Shown piece by piece: positions 1 through 12,900 of a stretch of DNA of 64,000 bases. The notes below the pieces were generated by a model. That model made no database searches, was not told where the DNA came from, and was given only the letters and a program-made list of their open reading frames with translations. The DNA comes from Hypericum androsaemum (Eukaryota > Streptophyta > Magnoliopsida > Malpighiales > Hypericaceae). Within the stretch, counting starts at the first letter, position 1. Every line of letters begins with the position of its first letter. Made by a program: the position numbers and the translations under genes. The stretch covers positions 15,235,001 through 15,299,000 of the forward strand of contig OZ023192.1 in NCBI GenBank assembly GCA_963995505.1, written 5' to 3'.

Positions 1-527
1 ATAAATTTTTGACATAAAATTAAAAAAGTACTCATTTTGTGAAATATTGTAAATTGTTACCGATTTGGAGAATTTTCATAATTATTTTACCTAAAACAGA
101 AAAGAACCCCTTTGTAGGCGCGGATTCGGAACGGACAGTAATAGATGGTCCATGTACCAAACAAGATTTATTCTTGTCTATTAATCTTGATGACTAGGTC
201 CGCGTCAGAAATCTGACGGTTGTAATTCATCAGGAATATTTTCATCTTTTACCTATCCTCCTTTTTTTTCCTTCTCTCTCCTCTTTGCCATATTTTCATT
301 TATGCCTTCTCCTCTCTCCCTGTGACTCCCTCATTTCTCTCTCTCAAGCCCCAGCCCTAATTACAAATCCATAGTTCTAGATTTGACACCGATGACATTG
401 TCACGAGTCCGATGTCGACCACCACTACGACGCGACGAGGAGCAGGCCGGAGTCCGATTGTGAAGAAGGGGAGACAGTGAGAAGCGGTCAATAGGTTTCG
501 ATTGGAGAGTGATAACTGCTTCCTCCG

Positions 528-838
528 GAGTCCGATTGTGGTGATTCAAGTTGCTGTGTGAAGCTGAGACGTATATCTACAATTTTATAGTTTATGACTT
601 CTCCAAATTCGAAGTGTAAGGATGTCAAAAATATATTTAAAGTCAAGAGTCAATCGAGTTGTGGTCGACAAATTTTGGTTAGGAGGCTAGAACCTCTTTT
701 TTTCGAGTCTGATTGAGGTGATTCAAGTTGCTGTGGGAAACTAAGATATATATATCTACAACTTTGAAGTTTATGACTTCTCCAAAGTTGGAGTGTAAGG
801 ATGTTAAAAATATATTTGAAATTAATAGTCTATCGAGT
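528..838. repeat. Two-copy tandem repeat, about 132 bp units
   Basis: Units at 528-659 and 705-838 both begin GAGTC(C/T)GATTG and end TATCGAGT or AATCGAGT. They share most of the sequence between, with a 45-bp spacer. The array lies inside the MULE-like element at 117-1482. A shorter third start of the unit is visible near 451. Confidence 0.7.
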
Positions 839-861
839 ACCCAACGGCTATAAGGTTATGT

Positions 862-1245
862 TAAAATGGCATGATTGGTTATATCTCATGGCATGTCCGG
901 TTATTTCAAATGGCAGATCCGCTAATGTCTAAATAGCGGACCCGCTTATGTCTAAATAATATCTTCGACTGTGTCAAATGGTATGCCCGGTTATGTCTAA
1001 AGGGCAAACCCAGTTATGTCAAAAGGGCAAACCCAGTTATGTCAAATGACATGCTCAGTTATGCAGACCGATTATGACCAAAAGGCATGCTCGGTTACTA
1101 TAAAATGGCAGGCCCAGTTACGATAGAATAGATTTCTTCTTTTAAAAAAAGTTACGATAAAATGACATGCCTGGATACGATAAAATGGCATACCGATTAC
1201 CATAAAATGACATGCCCGGTTATGACTAAATGACAGATTTGATTA
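862..1245. repeat. Degenerate minisatellite, about 20-22 bp unit
   Basis: More than a dozen imperfect units follow a pattern close to GGCATGCCCGGTTATGTCAA, with spacing varying by a few bases. The same unit occurs in reverse at 15800-16005 and again at 25932-26030, each time inside an element with 9-bp flanking duplications. Confidence 0.75.
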
Positions 1246-1491
1246 CAAAAATATTTAAAAACAAAATAAAAATCTTAATTAATTAATTTAATAATAACAA
1301 AAAATCATAAGGAAGCCTCCTTCTAGGTGCGCGGGGTTATACCCCCACCACTTTCACGCGCATGTCACATGTCACATATCAGTTTTGCTTTCTCTGACGC
1401 GTCCTTGTTGTCTTTTTTGGGACTATTTTGTCCCTGATTCTAGACAAAATGGGAAAGCGTTTCCCGGATCCAATCCGGGCCTCCCTTTGTA

Positions 1492-2790
1492 AAGATTTTT
1501 GATGAAACTATAAACCACAACCTGATATTAAAAAGGGGGAAATATTAATAATTTCAGCCAATTATAATTACAACAACCCCATTCTTGTCGAAAGGACAAT
1601 GGTGTCTATACATATTTGTCACGTCAATTGTCGAAGACTTGGAATTTCCTGAACAATAAGACGTGTTTATAGTAGTTGCTCTATTACAGAAGAGAGATTT
1701 TGTTGGTTTTTCTTTACCACAAATTTAAACTCTTTTTCTTCTTTTTTTCCCTGTAAATTGATAGATATTGCACAAATAATTCAACATGGCCAATTCGAAA
1801 TAGTCGAATTAGTTAGAATCTTCTATTTTTCATAATTATTGAGCTTCTTCTTTAGCAGTTTTGTTCGCCGCGGAGCCACCAATATTATTTTAGACCCTCA
1901 ACCCGACACCAATATTAGATTATTTTTATGCAAAATATTAGAGAATGATTGGACCGATAATAGATACCATTACCTATCAATTTAACCTATCGAATCGACC
2001 AGTTCAACCTTGAGTTTAAACCCGACAAGCGTCAAAACACTAATCAACTATCAACTAGTATAACTAATATGAAAACTCCACAAGGGCAAATCTTGGCATT
2101 CCGACAAAAAAGAACGAGCTGGTAACTTGGTATGCACCATTGTCAAGCAAGTTTGATGCTTCTTACTTTTCAATTAAATCGTCTCGTATCAGTCACTTTC
2201 TCGAAAACCCAAAAATAAAGCAAAACCCCAAAAATGCCATAGAAACCTGAGAGACATCGCATGAGACCAATAGATACTTTAGATTTCTTTAGCATTATGG
2301 TACCTCCGAAAAAACGACTCGTGACACTTGCCACTGCACCACAAACTAGTTGTTCCTCTTCTGGAACTCGAGTTCAAACCCCGGAAGAGACATCTAATTG
2401 TAAAAAAACTGAACTCGCATTGTTAGATGGGAGACAGTCAAAGATGATTGAATTTTAATAACACGGGCGAGGTAAGACTAGTAAAGCATGACTTGAAAGT
2501 TGCAACTGCAAATTCTCAATTTTCAGACAAGAAAATGGAAAACAATATCCTACCCGGACAAGGTTAGGGAAAAAAATTGGAAGAGCAAGAATTGAAACCA
2601 GAATAGGAATCAACCATAAGTTACAAAGTAAAAAAGCAGCAACTTGTGTGTTGTAACTAGAGAAGGCCTCCATGTCTGTTAGCACCTCTCCCTCACCCCC
2701 AGGAAGATGAACGGTCCGTCGAGGTGTTCATTTGTCAAAGCCACCAAGTGCAGATGCAACTAAAAGATGGCGTGAAATCCAATACACGAA
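1492..2790. repeat. Partial segmental duplicate of 24.3-26.65 kb
   Basis: Blocks of this stretch match the region 24300-26645 in the same order and orientation: 1505-1700 with about 24310-24640, 1740-2060 with 24715-24993, 2075-2290 with 25582-25760, and 2340-2780 with 26210-26645. The other copy carries two extra insertions (25004-25571 and 25873-26163). The match ends close to the point that is the stop codon of the gene at 26646-29656, so this copy holds its 3' flank but no coding sequence. No gene is seen here. Confidence 0.75.
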
Positions 2791-2863
2791 ATATTCGATT
2801 TATGTCCGAGGAATCATTACCGTAAGATATAGAGCGTAAAGCAAGTGCTTACATTTATTCTCT

Positions 2864-5800
2864 TTACTGTGACACATTTTCACAGAGAAGGGAATGGATA
2901 AACACCTCGAGATCTGACAGGCGATGGTTGCTGTCATAGCTGTACATAAGAGGAACAGTTCTCGCCAAATTAAGTGCGACATTTGTGAAGGCTAATGGGT
3001 ATGGATTTGGGGAGAGGCATTCCTCATTAAGTTGCTTCCACGACTCCGATATCAAATGGGTAACATATTCTCGCGCCTCTTCAAATGAAGTTCCTCGATG
3101 TTCATTTATGTAACATTCGACGAATGACCCATCATACCCATTTTGATCCTCATCCTGAAAATAATGTCCCCACAATATAAATTAACTATCCTCGATTATA
3201 TCGAACTTAAGTAGTAAATGGCGTGGCGAAATATGAAATAGCAAATAAATCATTGTACCTTAGCACTTCCCAAGTCGTCCCAAAGCCGTAGGATTGCAGC
3301 GGGTGAAGATATGATCCCAGGATTGTTCTCAATGAGCTCCACATTTTGTTTGGTAATGCCTTGGCCCAGAAGGAAGAAGATGTGAACGAGAACCACGTGT
3401 ACACCCGAGCTAATTATTCCATTTTTCAAGTACTCTTCGCAGTTTGGCAAATCACCTGAACTGAACCATTTTGATTCAACTAAAAATGCATTGCACAAAC
3501 TAGCCCACTGCAACGAGAAATAAAATTATTATGAACGACCATTATTATATCTATTTCTTGTTAACAAAAAATATACATTGTTTAAATAAGATATTTTTTT
3601 GGAATTTGGGAATTTTGTAATTTTACCGCTTTGTGAAAAGACTCAGTTGGGTCCCATCCATGTGTTTTGTACACCCAGTGGCTTATTTCATTGGTGATCT
3701 TGTCAAGAGCTTTGAAGCAAATTTCCATCTCGTCCGGTAGATTGTCGGCAGCTGACACATCCCACCTGTAAAAAAAATTGTACAACATTTTAGTGTACGA
3801 CTAGTAATTTGATAATCTCAACAAATCTCGAATTTTTCATAAAATTGAATCTTACCTGCTTACAACATCTGTGAAGAGAACCAACTCATGTGGCTGCCCA
3901 TATACGTCGAAAATATCATCAATTAAGTAGATGAAAGAGATTGGCTTCGTCAGGTGAACTCTTTCCGGAGACAATCTTGGGTCCGTTAAGCATGTCGCCG
4001 TCCACGTGTACCATTTCAGAGGTTGGTCTCTTGCAAATTTTAATTCCTTGGATAAACCGAGGCCCTTCCACCATCTATTAAATTAATCATTTATATTATC
4101 ATCCCTAATAAAAATAATCATTAACGGTTCGTAACACAATGGTACAAAATAATTACACAATTTATGAACCCTAGCTTAAGTTTTTGATCAAGTTCTTTAT
4201 AGAGGAAAGCAATGTTTTAAAACCAACGGTTGGATCGACGGTCTAATCACCGTACGAGTAATATTCTGGGTCATTTTTTAACTACTGCTTGGGAAGCGGA
4301 TTAACCACTCGGAATCCAGTACGACCTGACTGTTCAAAGGCTTGATCAAATTAGTGAGACCGTGATCCGAAGAATAGAACTAATCGCTCTTTGTGTCATT
4401 TTCAAAAACATTGATGTTCAGGAAGTCAAGTGTAAATACATATATTTTAGTTTAAATCTTTTTTTATTAGGACACATACCCAACTTTATGATGACAAATC
4501 TCTCTGTACCATATGTTTACATGGCTTCATTTTTTAGAATTCTAGTTAAACTAAATTACCCTTAATGGGATTTCATATATGGACACCTTAGTTACCTGGA
4601 AATCTCAGCAACCTCCCGCTTGTATTGAGCTTGAACCATCTTAAACTCGAGATTTGCGAGATCTTTTAGGTCCCTTCCCCACAAGCTTTCCCCCGGCATG
4701 TAATTTTTCAGGAACTTCCGGGAATTGAACTTGGCCAAGCTTTTGTGCTGTGGGTTCTTGAGCATTTCTCTCACTAAAATGGTTTGACCATTACCAACTT
4801 GTCTTATGGTAGAACTAAGAACCTCGTAGCTGTAGCTTCTTGCGTCTTCGAGCAGATCTTCTCCTCCTGTACTCAATTGGGAAGCCTCGTAAAGAGCCAT
4901 TAGCCCTTTGATGTCGCCGCCAGAATTGCACCTGATCTTCCCATCCTCATCCATGAACTTGCCAAAACTTTCTGATATAATCACTAAATAAGTGAGTATG
5001 TTGATTTTCTTATACCAAGCGACAATTAGACCGTTGCTCTTGTGATAAAATTTGGTTAAGATAAAGTAAATCATGTAAAACTGGTCATAAAATTTTATGA
5101 AATTCTTAACAAGGTGTCAACTCCGAATGTTATAAACTTTTGTTTTTGTAAGCTCAAAAGTTTTTGACAAATGATCTATACATAATTGGATAATTCATAT
5201 CGGCAAAAAAATGAAAAAAAAAGTTGATGGTGACCTTAGTAACTCTAGATATAAAAATAAATCTTGGCTACACAATTTAGATACGAGTTAGACTAAAGTA
5301 TCCACGAGTGAATATTTAAAAGAATAGATTGAAGGAAAAGCTCCTGATTATCTTGAGTATAAGCTCCTGATTATCTTGAGTATAAGAATCCGACTATAGT
5401 TTGATCGATGCAGTCCATGATGTAAGGAAGAGTAAGAAGAAAAACCTGCGGGTACGGGAAATCCGTTTTGCCTCAACAAACGAAAGCGAAGTGCAGTTTC
5501 ATGGAGGCTGGAATCTGGGTCAGAATCCCTAATCTTGCCGTTCAAAAGGGCAAGTTGGAGTTCGTATTGCTCTTCGAGAATCGTTTCAATTTCTTTCTGG
5601 AAATGGTGATCGATTCCTAGGCGCTGTATATCATCAATCATCAGCAGAGCTTGGAGCCTATCTTCCACTTTGGTTAGCTTAAGCTTGTGAGCTTGGGCAT
5701 TGCGAAGACCCTGTCGAAAACAAATAAAATTCACTAACAAATATTCACTTGGTCGACTAACCTAAATTGAGCAAAATAAGGCATTTCTGAGAAAACTCTC

Positions 5801-6095
5801 ACGACAATTATATCGTGATAAAATAAATGGGTCATAGAGAGAGAGAGAGAGAACTAACACGGGTATCCATAATTTGTGGAGCTGAAGTTGGATGGCTAAT
5901 AATTGGTTGATTAATGGAAGGAGGAGAAGCCATGCAAATAGCCCGAGACTTGCTCTCCTTGGGAAGACGAGTATTGTTGCCCTTCAATCCAATCGATTTG
6001 GTGTTGGATACAGCTTGTAATTTTAGCTTCTTTTGATGAGTAGTCGAAGATACAGTATGTGGCAAAGTGGAAAAAATATTACGAGTTGCCTCCAT
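2864..6095 (-). CDS. Terpene synthase, TPS-g type (linalool/nerolidol synthase-like)
   Basis: Class I terpene synthase expected to ionise a prenyl diphosphate to an acyclic terpene alcohol. Seven exons: 6095-5859, 5710-5446, 4971-4596, 4074-3856, 3765-3627, 3507-3259, 3154-2864. They sum to 1776 nt, an uninterrupted 591 codons plus stop. Exons of 219, 139 and 249 nt match the usual plant TPS exon sizes. Metal-binding motif DDIFD lies at residues 345-349, and the NSE/DTE motif (D489, D490, L, S493, E497) spans the exon 6/7 junction. No RRx8W motif is visible near the N terminus, as in the TPS-g clade. The site that is usually RxR reads R-D-Q (308-310). The first roughly 50 residues are Ser/Thr/Lys/Arg-rich and look like a plastid transit peptide. 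Product identity (linalool, nerolidol, geraniol) cannot be read from sequence. Confidence 0.93.
4205..4350. mobile_element. Possible degenerate MITE in terpene synthase intron 3
   Basis: The stretch begins with AATGTTTTAAAACC, like the ends of the element at 14446-15392 and a sequence near 62850 (GGTTTTAAAACATTGG). The right boundary is not clear and I see no target duplication, so this is a weak call. Confidence 0.3.
5340..5388. repeat. Two-copy 23-bp tandem repeat in an intron
   Basis: The unit AAGCTCCTGATTATCTTGAG plus TAT is present twice back to back, in intron 2 of the terpene synthase just past the exon 2 donor. Confidence 0.8.
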
Positions 6096-6211
6096 TACTT
6101 TGAAATATCACTAATTTTTTTCTAAGAACCTCTCTTCTTCCTTTTTTTGACAATTACTAAGAACCTCTCTTAGTGTGTTTGATGTTTTATGTGTTTCAGG
6201 TGCTTATCGCC

Positions 6212-6218
6212 ATTTATA
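6212..6218 (-). promoter_or_regulatory. Possible TATA box of the terpene synthase
   Basis: TATAAAT on the minus strand, about 120 bp upstream of the start codon at 6095. The position suits a plant core promoter with a short 5' leader. Evidence is sequence and spacing only. Confidence 0.4.
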
Positions 6219-6900
6219 GATCTTCAATAGCCACCAACCGAGGGGCCCCAATATTTTTAATTCGTACTCCATTGACACGATGACACCCGTAGTGATGGTC
6301 AACGCGTTCTCATATCAAATGAATTTATAAAACATCTGTTAGGCCAACAAGTTTCTATCCGTGATGGGGTCAGCTTCTTGAGGGCTTTGGGTACTAACGA
6401 GATTGAAGTTGTGAATTCCGTCGAAGATACTTTCAAGTCATAAACGAGAGATCTTGCGGAAGAGAAACAACCTACTATTTCGTACAAGTAGCCAGCCGAA
6501 ATTGAGCTCCAACAGTTTATTTTGACAATTTCGCACACTCCCTCCTCCCTCCCAACTTTTTGTTTTTGAAAAATAAAATAAAATGGATCCAAATGTGTAA
6601 TACCCGTCCATGTCATTAAAATTTAGTTGGATTTAATCAATATACTAAATCATTCGGTAATATAAATATATCATGTGAAGAAATTTCTACAAACATTAGT
6701 GTCTAGACATTATAGAAATGAAATTATATATGATTTAGATCTAAAGCATTTCGATATAAAGTTAAGTAACAAAAAAAATGAGAAAACGTGGTAACTATTA
6801 AATTGGCCACGATGAGAGGCAACTGTTAAATTGGCCACCATGACATATCCATTAATTAAATTGGATAAAAAGCGTAAGATATATATGCCATTATAAAATG
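6219..6900. other. Gene-free AT-rich spacer
   Basis: The stretch between the terpene synthase promoter and the Copia-type element has no recognisable gene. About 6260-6330 resembles about 9230-9300, on the other side of the Copia element. A 105-codon open frame at 6299-6616 has no recognisable domain. Confidence 0.5.
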
Positions 6901-9061
6901 CGTTGGGATGGCGAAAAATAAGAAAGACTTATTTCCTATTCCTATTCTTATTCTGACTAGGTTTTGTACTCCTAATCTGACGTAGATAGGTTACTTGTAC
7001 ACCAAGGGTTTGTCTCTATATAAAGACATGTTACCCTAGGTTTTTGTATAGCTTTGTGGCTCGAAAACTCATCAATAAAAGTTCTCCTTTCTCCCCGTGG
7101 ATGTAGGCATTAGGCCGAACCATGTTATCTCTTGCGTCCGTATTTCCTATTCCTATTCCTATTCTGACTAGGTTTTGGACTCCTAATCCAACCTAGATAG
7201 GTTACTTGTACACCAAGGGTTTGCCTCTATATAAAGGCATGTTACCCTAAGGTTTTGTATGGCTTTATAGCTCGGAAACTCATCAATAAAAGTTCTCCTT
7301 TCTCCCCGTGGATATAGGCATTAGGCCGAACCACGTTATCTCTTGCATCCGTGTTCTTTGCGTGTTTGTTCCCTATTTTCTGAATTCATAACAAGTGGTA
7401 TCAAGAGCTAAGGTTGGAGGATGTCGAATCACGGCGCGAAGTTTACTCTTGTGAAGTTTGATGGTTCATTAAATTTTGGGTTATGGCAAAGGCGTGTCAG
7501 AGATCTCCTCGTGCAGCAAGGGATGGTTATCGCGCTCTCAGAGAAGAAGTCCAAGAAGATGGAGGAGCAAGAGTGGGAAGAGTTGGAGGCCAAGGCAGTA
7601 GCGAAGATTCGCTTGTGCTTGACAGATGATGAGGAGCCACAAGCTGGGTTGTTGAAGAGGATCCAGGTCGGAGTCAAAGAATTTCAATGGAAGTGGCTTC
7701 AAGTGCTGAGAAGTGCGCATGAAGGGGACTATTCAGGACGAACTGGGGATCAAGACAACGAGGAGGGATCTGCATCCACAACCATGGACATATGTTCAGA
7801 CGGGTCGGATGGTAACTGACTTTCTGTCTCATCAAGTCCAATGCATCCTGGTAATCTCTTTTTGTTAGGGACCCTGAATTATAACAATGATAGTTATAAA
7901 GGTAGGCTAAAAAAGATGGATAAGGATGCGATGGTAGGGATGAAGGGTGAAAGAAAATACCTACAGATTAGTGGGGAACATTATTATAGGTGGAGTCACA
8001 TCAATGGGTCTGATGAAGTGGAAAAGGTCATATGAGGTTGGTTCGTATGAGGGAGCAAATGCTTGATATGGATGGTTTGAGTGTAGTTGGGATTCGCGAA
8101 GACATGGATAGCAAGCTATGGTTGTTTCGTGGAGGCATGGTTGGCAAGGAACCATGGTTGTCTCAGAGAAGCATTGTTAGCTGGGCCCTGCTATGGTTGT
8201 CTAAAGGGACGTGCACGTCAAAGGTGTTGGATAGGTTTTGTATTGGGCATGCGAAGCCATTGGTGACACCACGGGCGAATCGGGTATCTCACTCAAGGCC
8301 GAACAGTAGAGTTCGAGGCATGTCGAGGATTCTACTTAGTAGAACAAAAGATTGCCCTTTGTATGCTATGGCGAGTAGCATTAGTTTGAGGCAAAAAGGT
8401 CTAACGGAAGAGCGGTTCGAGGTTGCGGAGCATAGGGCTGATCGAAAAATAGAGGATACGTCTATTGGTCGCAAGGTTGCTTCAGAAAGTGGACTCGCTA
8501 GTTGGGATTCGATGGAGGTTGGAGAGAATAGGCCAAGCAAGCTTAGAAGCTCGAGTTTGGGGGCTGGCTCCAAGTGATTGAACAAAAGGTGAAGAGAAAG
8601 TTGAGATGGTCTTATTGATACAGTTATCTATGGTCCGAGATGGAATCGGTGGAGTCGGATTGGTTTTGCAAGATCTCATAGTTCTTCATGGGGCGGTGTT
8701 TTGTCAAGGTGGAGTTTGTTGAAGTTCGGGTGGAGCTTCATGGTTCTTCCACGAGATGATTTCTCGCCAAGGTAGAGATTGTTGGGATGGCGAGAAATAG
8801 GAAAGACTTATTTCCTATTCCTATTCCTATTCTGACTAGGTTTTGGACTCCTAATCCGACCTAGATAGGTTACTTGTACACCAAGGGTTTGCCTCTATAT
8901 AAAGGCATGTTACCCTAAGATTTTGTATGGCTTTGTGGCTCGAAAACTCATCAATAAAAGTTTTTCTTTCTCCCCGTGAATGTAGGCATTAGACTGAATC
9001 ACATTATCTCTTGCGTCCGTGTTCTTTGCGCGTTTGTTCCCTATTTGCTGAATTCCTAACA
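6901..9061 (+). mobile_element. Copia-type LTR retrotransposon lacking pol, with a duplicated 5' LTR segment
   Basis: The 3' LTR (8780-9061) begins TGTTGGG and ends CCTAACA. The 5' LTR (6901-7393) is longer because 211 bp (6930-7140) are repeated in tandem. Directly after it is a primer-binding site TGGTATCAAGAGC (7396-7408), close to the initiator-Met tRNA site of plant Copia elements. The purine stretch AAGGTAGAGAT precedes the 3' LTR. Only about 1.4 kb lies between the LTRs and no integrase or reverse transcriptase is seen, so the element could not move on its own. I see no flanking 5-bp duplication. Confidence 0.85.
7421..7819 (+). pseudogene. Copia gag N-terminal fragment
   Basis: A 132-aa open frame starts 12 nt after the primer-binding site. 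Its first 70 residues (FDGSLNFGLWQRRVRDLL, then an acidic/Lys-rich stretch and a VAKIRLCLTDD motif) match the gag start of Tnt1/TNT1-94-like Copia elements. Homology fades after about residue 75, where the pol-deleted interior begins. The full Gag-Pol of such elements is over 1200 residues. Confidence 0.7.
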
Positions 9062-9976
9062 AGATAAAAACTGTGCGTGGTCGGTTGTAGCAATTGCACC
9101 GAACATATTCAGAAAAAAGAAAGAAGAGAATAAAACGTGTAATGAATTAATGATTATAAAAGTGACACCAAAATAACTCAACATAAAATATAATATGAAT
9201 GGGGAATATAGTTGGTAACATAATATAGTCCTGCCTTGGTACATCGAACTCCACGGACACGACGACAACGCCTACTAGGATCAAATGAATTTATATTAGT
9301 TTAACGAAGAAATTTTTAATTAGCGTTATTGAAAATATAATAGTGTTAATTAATATTTGTCATTGTTTAAAGATGTTGTGTGATTGAAATTTGGATTAGT
9401 GGACTGCCAATGATGAGAATCTCACGTCGTTTAGTACAAATGTAGTGGTCAAATTTATAAGTATTGAACCTACCAATTACCTTAAGATTTTGGGTAGGAT
9501 ATGAAGATTTCAACATTATCTAATTATGGTATATAATCTGTAATTAATGGAACCAGATCTCGAAAAGGAAATTTTTATTAAAAATTAACCATGATTCTCG
9601 TAGATTTTATATTAGAAAAAGGAAGTCAACTATTTGAATCAAAAAATAACTTAATTATCACCATTTATTTTTCTGAGAGAAAATTTGATAATAAAAAACC
9701 TAATCATATTATTGTTCCTTTATTTTCTTTTCACTTTATAAAACATGAATATTATCCACACTTTTGTAAGCTTTGTTTAAACATAATAGTAAATAAATAA
9801 AATTTATTAACTTCTCTATTCCAATACAAGTACTACAAGTATAAACATCTTGAACCTATGTAACAAAGAAAACAGTTAAAGTGAACAAGTTGAAGTGAAC
9901 AATTATTAGAATGAAATGAAGATACTTTGAGGAAAAATAAATTGTCATACTAATTATTAGGAATAACTTCATGTTG
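9062..9976. other. Gene-free AT-rich spacer
   Basis: No coding region or repeat that I can name. One 69-codon open frame at 9591-9800 has AT-driven composition and no known motif. Confidence 0.5.
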
Positions 9977-9983
9977 TGCATAT

Positions 9984-12900
9984 CCAATTTTTTTTTTGGT
10001 GGAATGGAGGGGCGAAAGCCCCTAATATATAGAAATGATGGCCAGATACAACCTACTTAGTGCAGGGCTCCCTCTCGGCCTCTTGTGAGGTTGCGACCGC
10101 CGGCCTCGTCAAAACCCTATTACGAGAAAATCCAGTGGGAGAAACTCGTGATAGGGAAAGAGTACCTCGGGGAGAAAGCTCTCCCCTTGGCGTTTGGTGT
10201 ATCGCTAAGCTTGGCCCTGCACCGTAACTATCAATTAACCCATGCGAAGGAACCTTTTCCCTACTAGTCCTCCCAGCAACAATGCATCTAGGAGTGGCCA
10301 TATCACTAATATCACTAAGCATAAGACCTCGAACCTCTAAGGGGGGCTCGTCCAACACTGACAGCCCTAATGGTCTGGTGAACCCAATATTTGCCAATAT
10401 ATCCGCACTTCTATTTGCCTCACGATAGATATGACAAACCCGAACATTTCAATCACGCTTGATCTCTTGAAGAATTTTGACAAGAAGAGGATTTGGGACG
10501 CCCGTCTCTGCCTGTTCAACGATCTTGGAGTCAGTTTCAAGGATGACCTTCTTCAGTCCCTCGTGCCAAGATACTTGAAGGCCATGTAAGATCCCCCAAA
10601 GCTCGGCGTTAACGGAGGAGCACGACCCAAGGTTACTTGTAAACCCACTTATCCACAGCCCATTGTGATCTCTGATTATCCCCCCTGCTGCCGCCCTGTT
10701 CATAGAGGCACGCATTGCGCCATCAGTATTAACTTTTACCTATCCCGACGGTGGGCGCTCCCAACCAATTAACTGTTCAATCCTAGTAGGATGAGCCTGC
10801 ATTCTACCACCAATATCACAAGCCTTTTCCATCTCTTTATACCTGCAAAAAATGGCAGCAAACTGGTCAAGGGGCCTGACCTCTCCCTCACCCCACACCT
10901 TAGAGTTTCTCCATTTCCAAAACTCATTTAGAGCTATGATGAAAATGGATAACCAAGCGGGGGCAGTAGATAGGCTGTGATCAAGCCATTCAACTAAGTC
11001 AAGAGCAAAAAAGCCATTAATGCCAATGCCTTCCTTTCTTAGTATTTTAACCCAAGTAGGAGAAATCTTGACACAGTCACGCAAGGCATGCAACACTGTC
11101 TCATCCCCATTGTGACAACATGGGCAAGTCGCGTTGTCTGTCATATGGCAGTTCCTGCGTATGCCATTAGTGAGCAGTTTTCCATGCCCTGCTAGCCATA
11201 CTACCCGCTTCAATCGTTGAGGCCTGTTCCACTTCCATAATCTATTCCATGAGCGTACATCAGTATTATCTGGCGGTTCTTGCACAAGATCGTAAGCCGA
11301 CCTCGTTGAGAAAATGCCACTTGGTGTACGGCTCCAAACAATTCTGTCCATTCCTCGATCACTAACTGGAGGAATGGTGCTTGCAATATGTAACAAGAGA
11401 TTAGCCGGTACAAAAGGCTCAATGAGGTCCCATTTCCAACCTCTTAAATTGTCAACAAGATCGCCAACTTTAAGATCAAGCATCGAGTCAGGCAGCGTCG
11501 TTGTACAGGATTGCAGCAGAACCGTGGATTGGTCCAGCCATAATTCCGTCCAAAATTTAGCTCTCCTACCATCACCAATGACCCACTTCACCCCTTGGAG
11601 CATGATTGGCCAAAGGGAAGCCAAAGATTTCCAAAGAGGGGAGCTGCTCGCTTTGCTAGAGACATTGGGGATCATGTCGTCCTGCTTAACATATTTGTTC
11701 CAAAGCACCTGAGCCCACAAGGCAGATCTGTCAACAATCAGATTCCAGGCTAGCTTCATCAACATAGCTGTATTTTGTGAGCGTAAATTCTTAAAACCCA
11801 AGCCCCCAGCAGATTTTGGGGCGCACACAGATTGCCAAGAGACCAGATGAGGTTTTCTCTTAACTGCCGTTGAGGCCCATAAGAACCCACGTTGGGTCTT
11901 CTCCACCGCTTCACAAAGCCCAACTGGGAGCTTAGTAGTCTGCATCGCGTAAGATGGTAGGGCTGCTAGGACAGCTTGTGAAAGAGTAGCACGCCCGGCA
12001 AAGGAGAGTTTGTTGACACACCAGCCTTGTAATCTGTCGTGTACTTTATCAAGAATAAAAGCATAAGTACTTTTAGGAACTCGTTCATGTAGGATAGGCA
12101 TTCCCAAATACTTCCCCAAATTATTAGTGAGTGAGACTCCTAATAACTGGGCTACGTCACGAGCCAAAGATGTGGAAACATTCTTAGACACAAAAAGCAT
12201 AGTCTTGGGCTTGCTAACTTGTTGACCAGACATGTTGCAGAACTCCTCAAGCACATTAGTAACCAACATGGCTTGCGCTTTTGAAGCCTCCGCAAAAAGA
12301 AACAGGTCATCTGCAAAGAACAAGTGAGAGATAGCAGGGCCCTTTTGTGAGATCTTAAACGGTCGCCATTTCCCTGCCTCAACCTTCTCCATGATCAAAT
12401 GTCCCAATCGTTCAAGACACAAGACAAACAGGTACGGCAAAAGGGGATCTCCCTGTCACAACCTACGAGTAGGTCTAAAAGCCTCAGTTGTTTCGCCATT
12501 CCACAACACATGCATTGAAATCGAGAAAACACAAGTGAGTATCAAGTTAATCAAGGATTATGGAAGGTTTAAGAGATGTAGGGTTTCCCTGATAAAGGAC
12601 CAACTCATCCTGTCATACGCATTTGCTAAGTCCACCTTAATTGCCATAATTCCCTTGCCATGACGTCTATTTCTCATTGTATGAATCGCTTCCTGGGCTA
12701 TAATGATATTACCCGAGATATTTCGTCCAGGAACAAAGCTGTTTTGATTTTGTGTTACCCAAATATAATCTTAGTAATTAACTTAAGCGACGTATTGCAC
12801 AGGCTTATAGGTCTGAAATCAGCCAGGTATTGAGGGTGATCCACCTTGGGAATCAGCGTGATAGTAGTATCATTAACCAAAGCAGGACTTCGGGTACTTT

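Larger units (their letters stand above)
117..1482. mobile_element. Non-autonomous MULE-like element with internal minisatellite (copy 1)
   Basis: The 1366-bp element is bounded by perfect 9-bp direct repeats CCCTTTGTA at 108-116 and 1483-1491. Its ends are related inverted repeats: the left starts GGCGCGGATTCGG, and the right read in reverse starts AGGCCCGGATTGG. A 9-bp target duplication is the mark of Mutator-like elements. Inside, in order, are a pyrimidine-rich tract (about 250-360), a tandem duplication (528-838) and a degenerate array of about 20-22 bp units (862-1245). No transposase is visible. Related elements lie at 15491-16555 (opposite orientation) and 25873-26163. Confidence 0.75.

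Noticed and set aside
8032..8577. 181-codon open frame in the Copia-type element interior
   Set aside because: No recognisable domain, and the interior is degenerate; not called as a gene.
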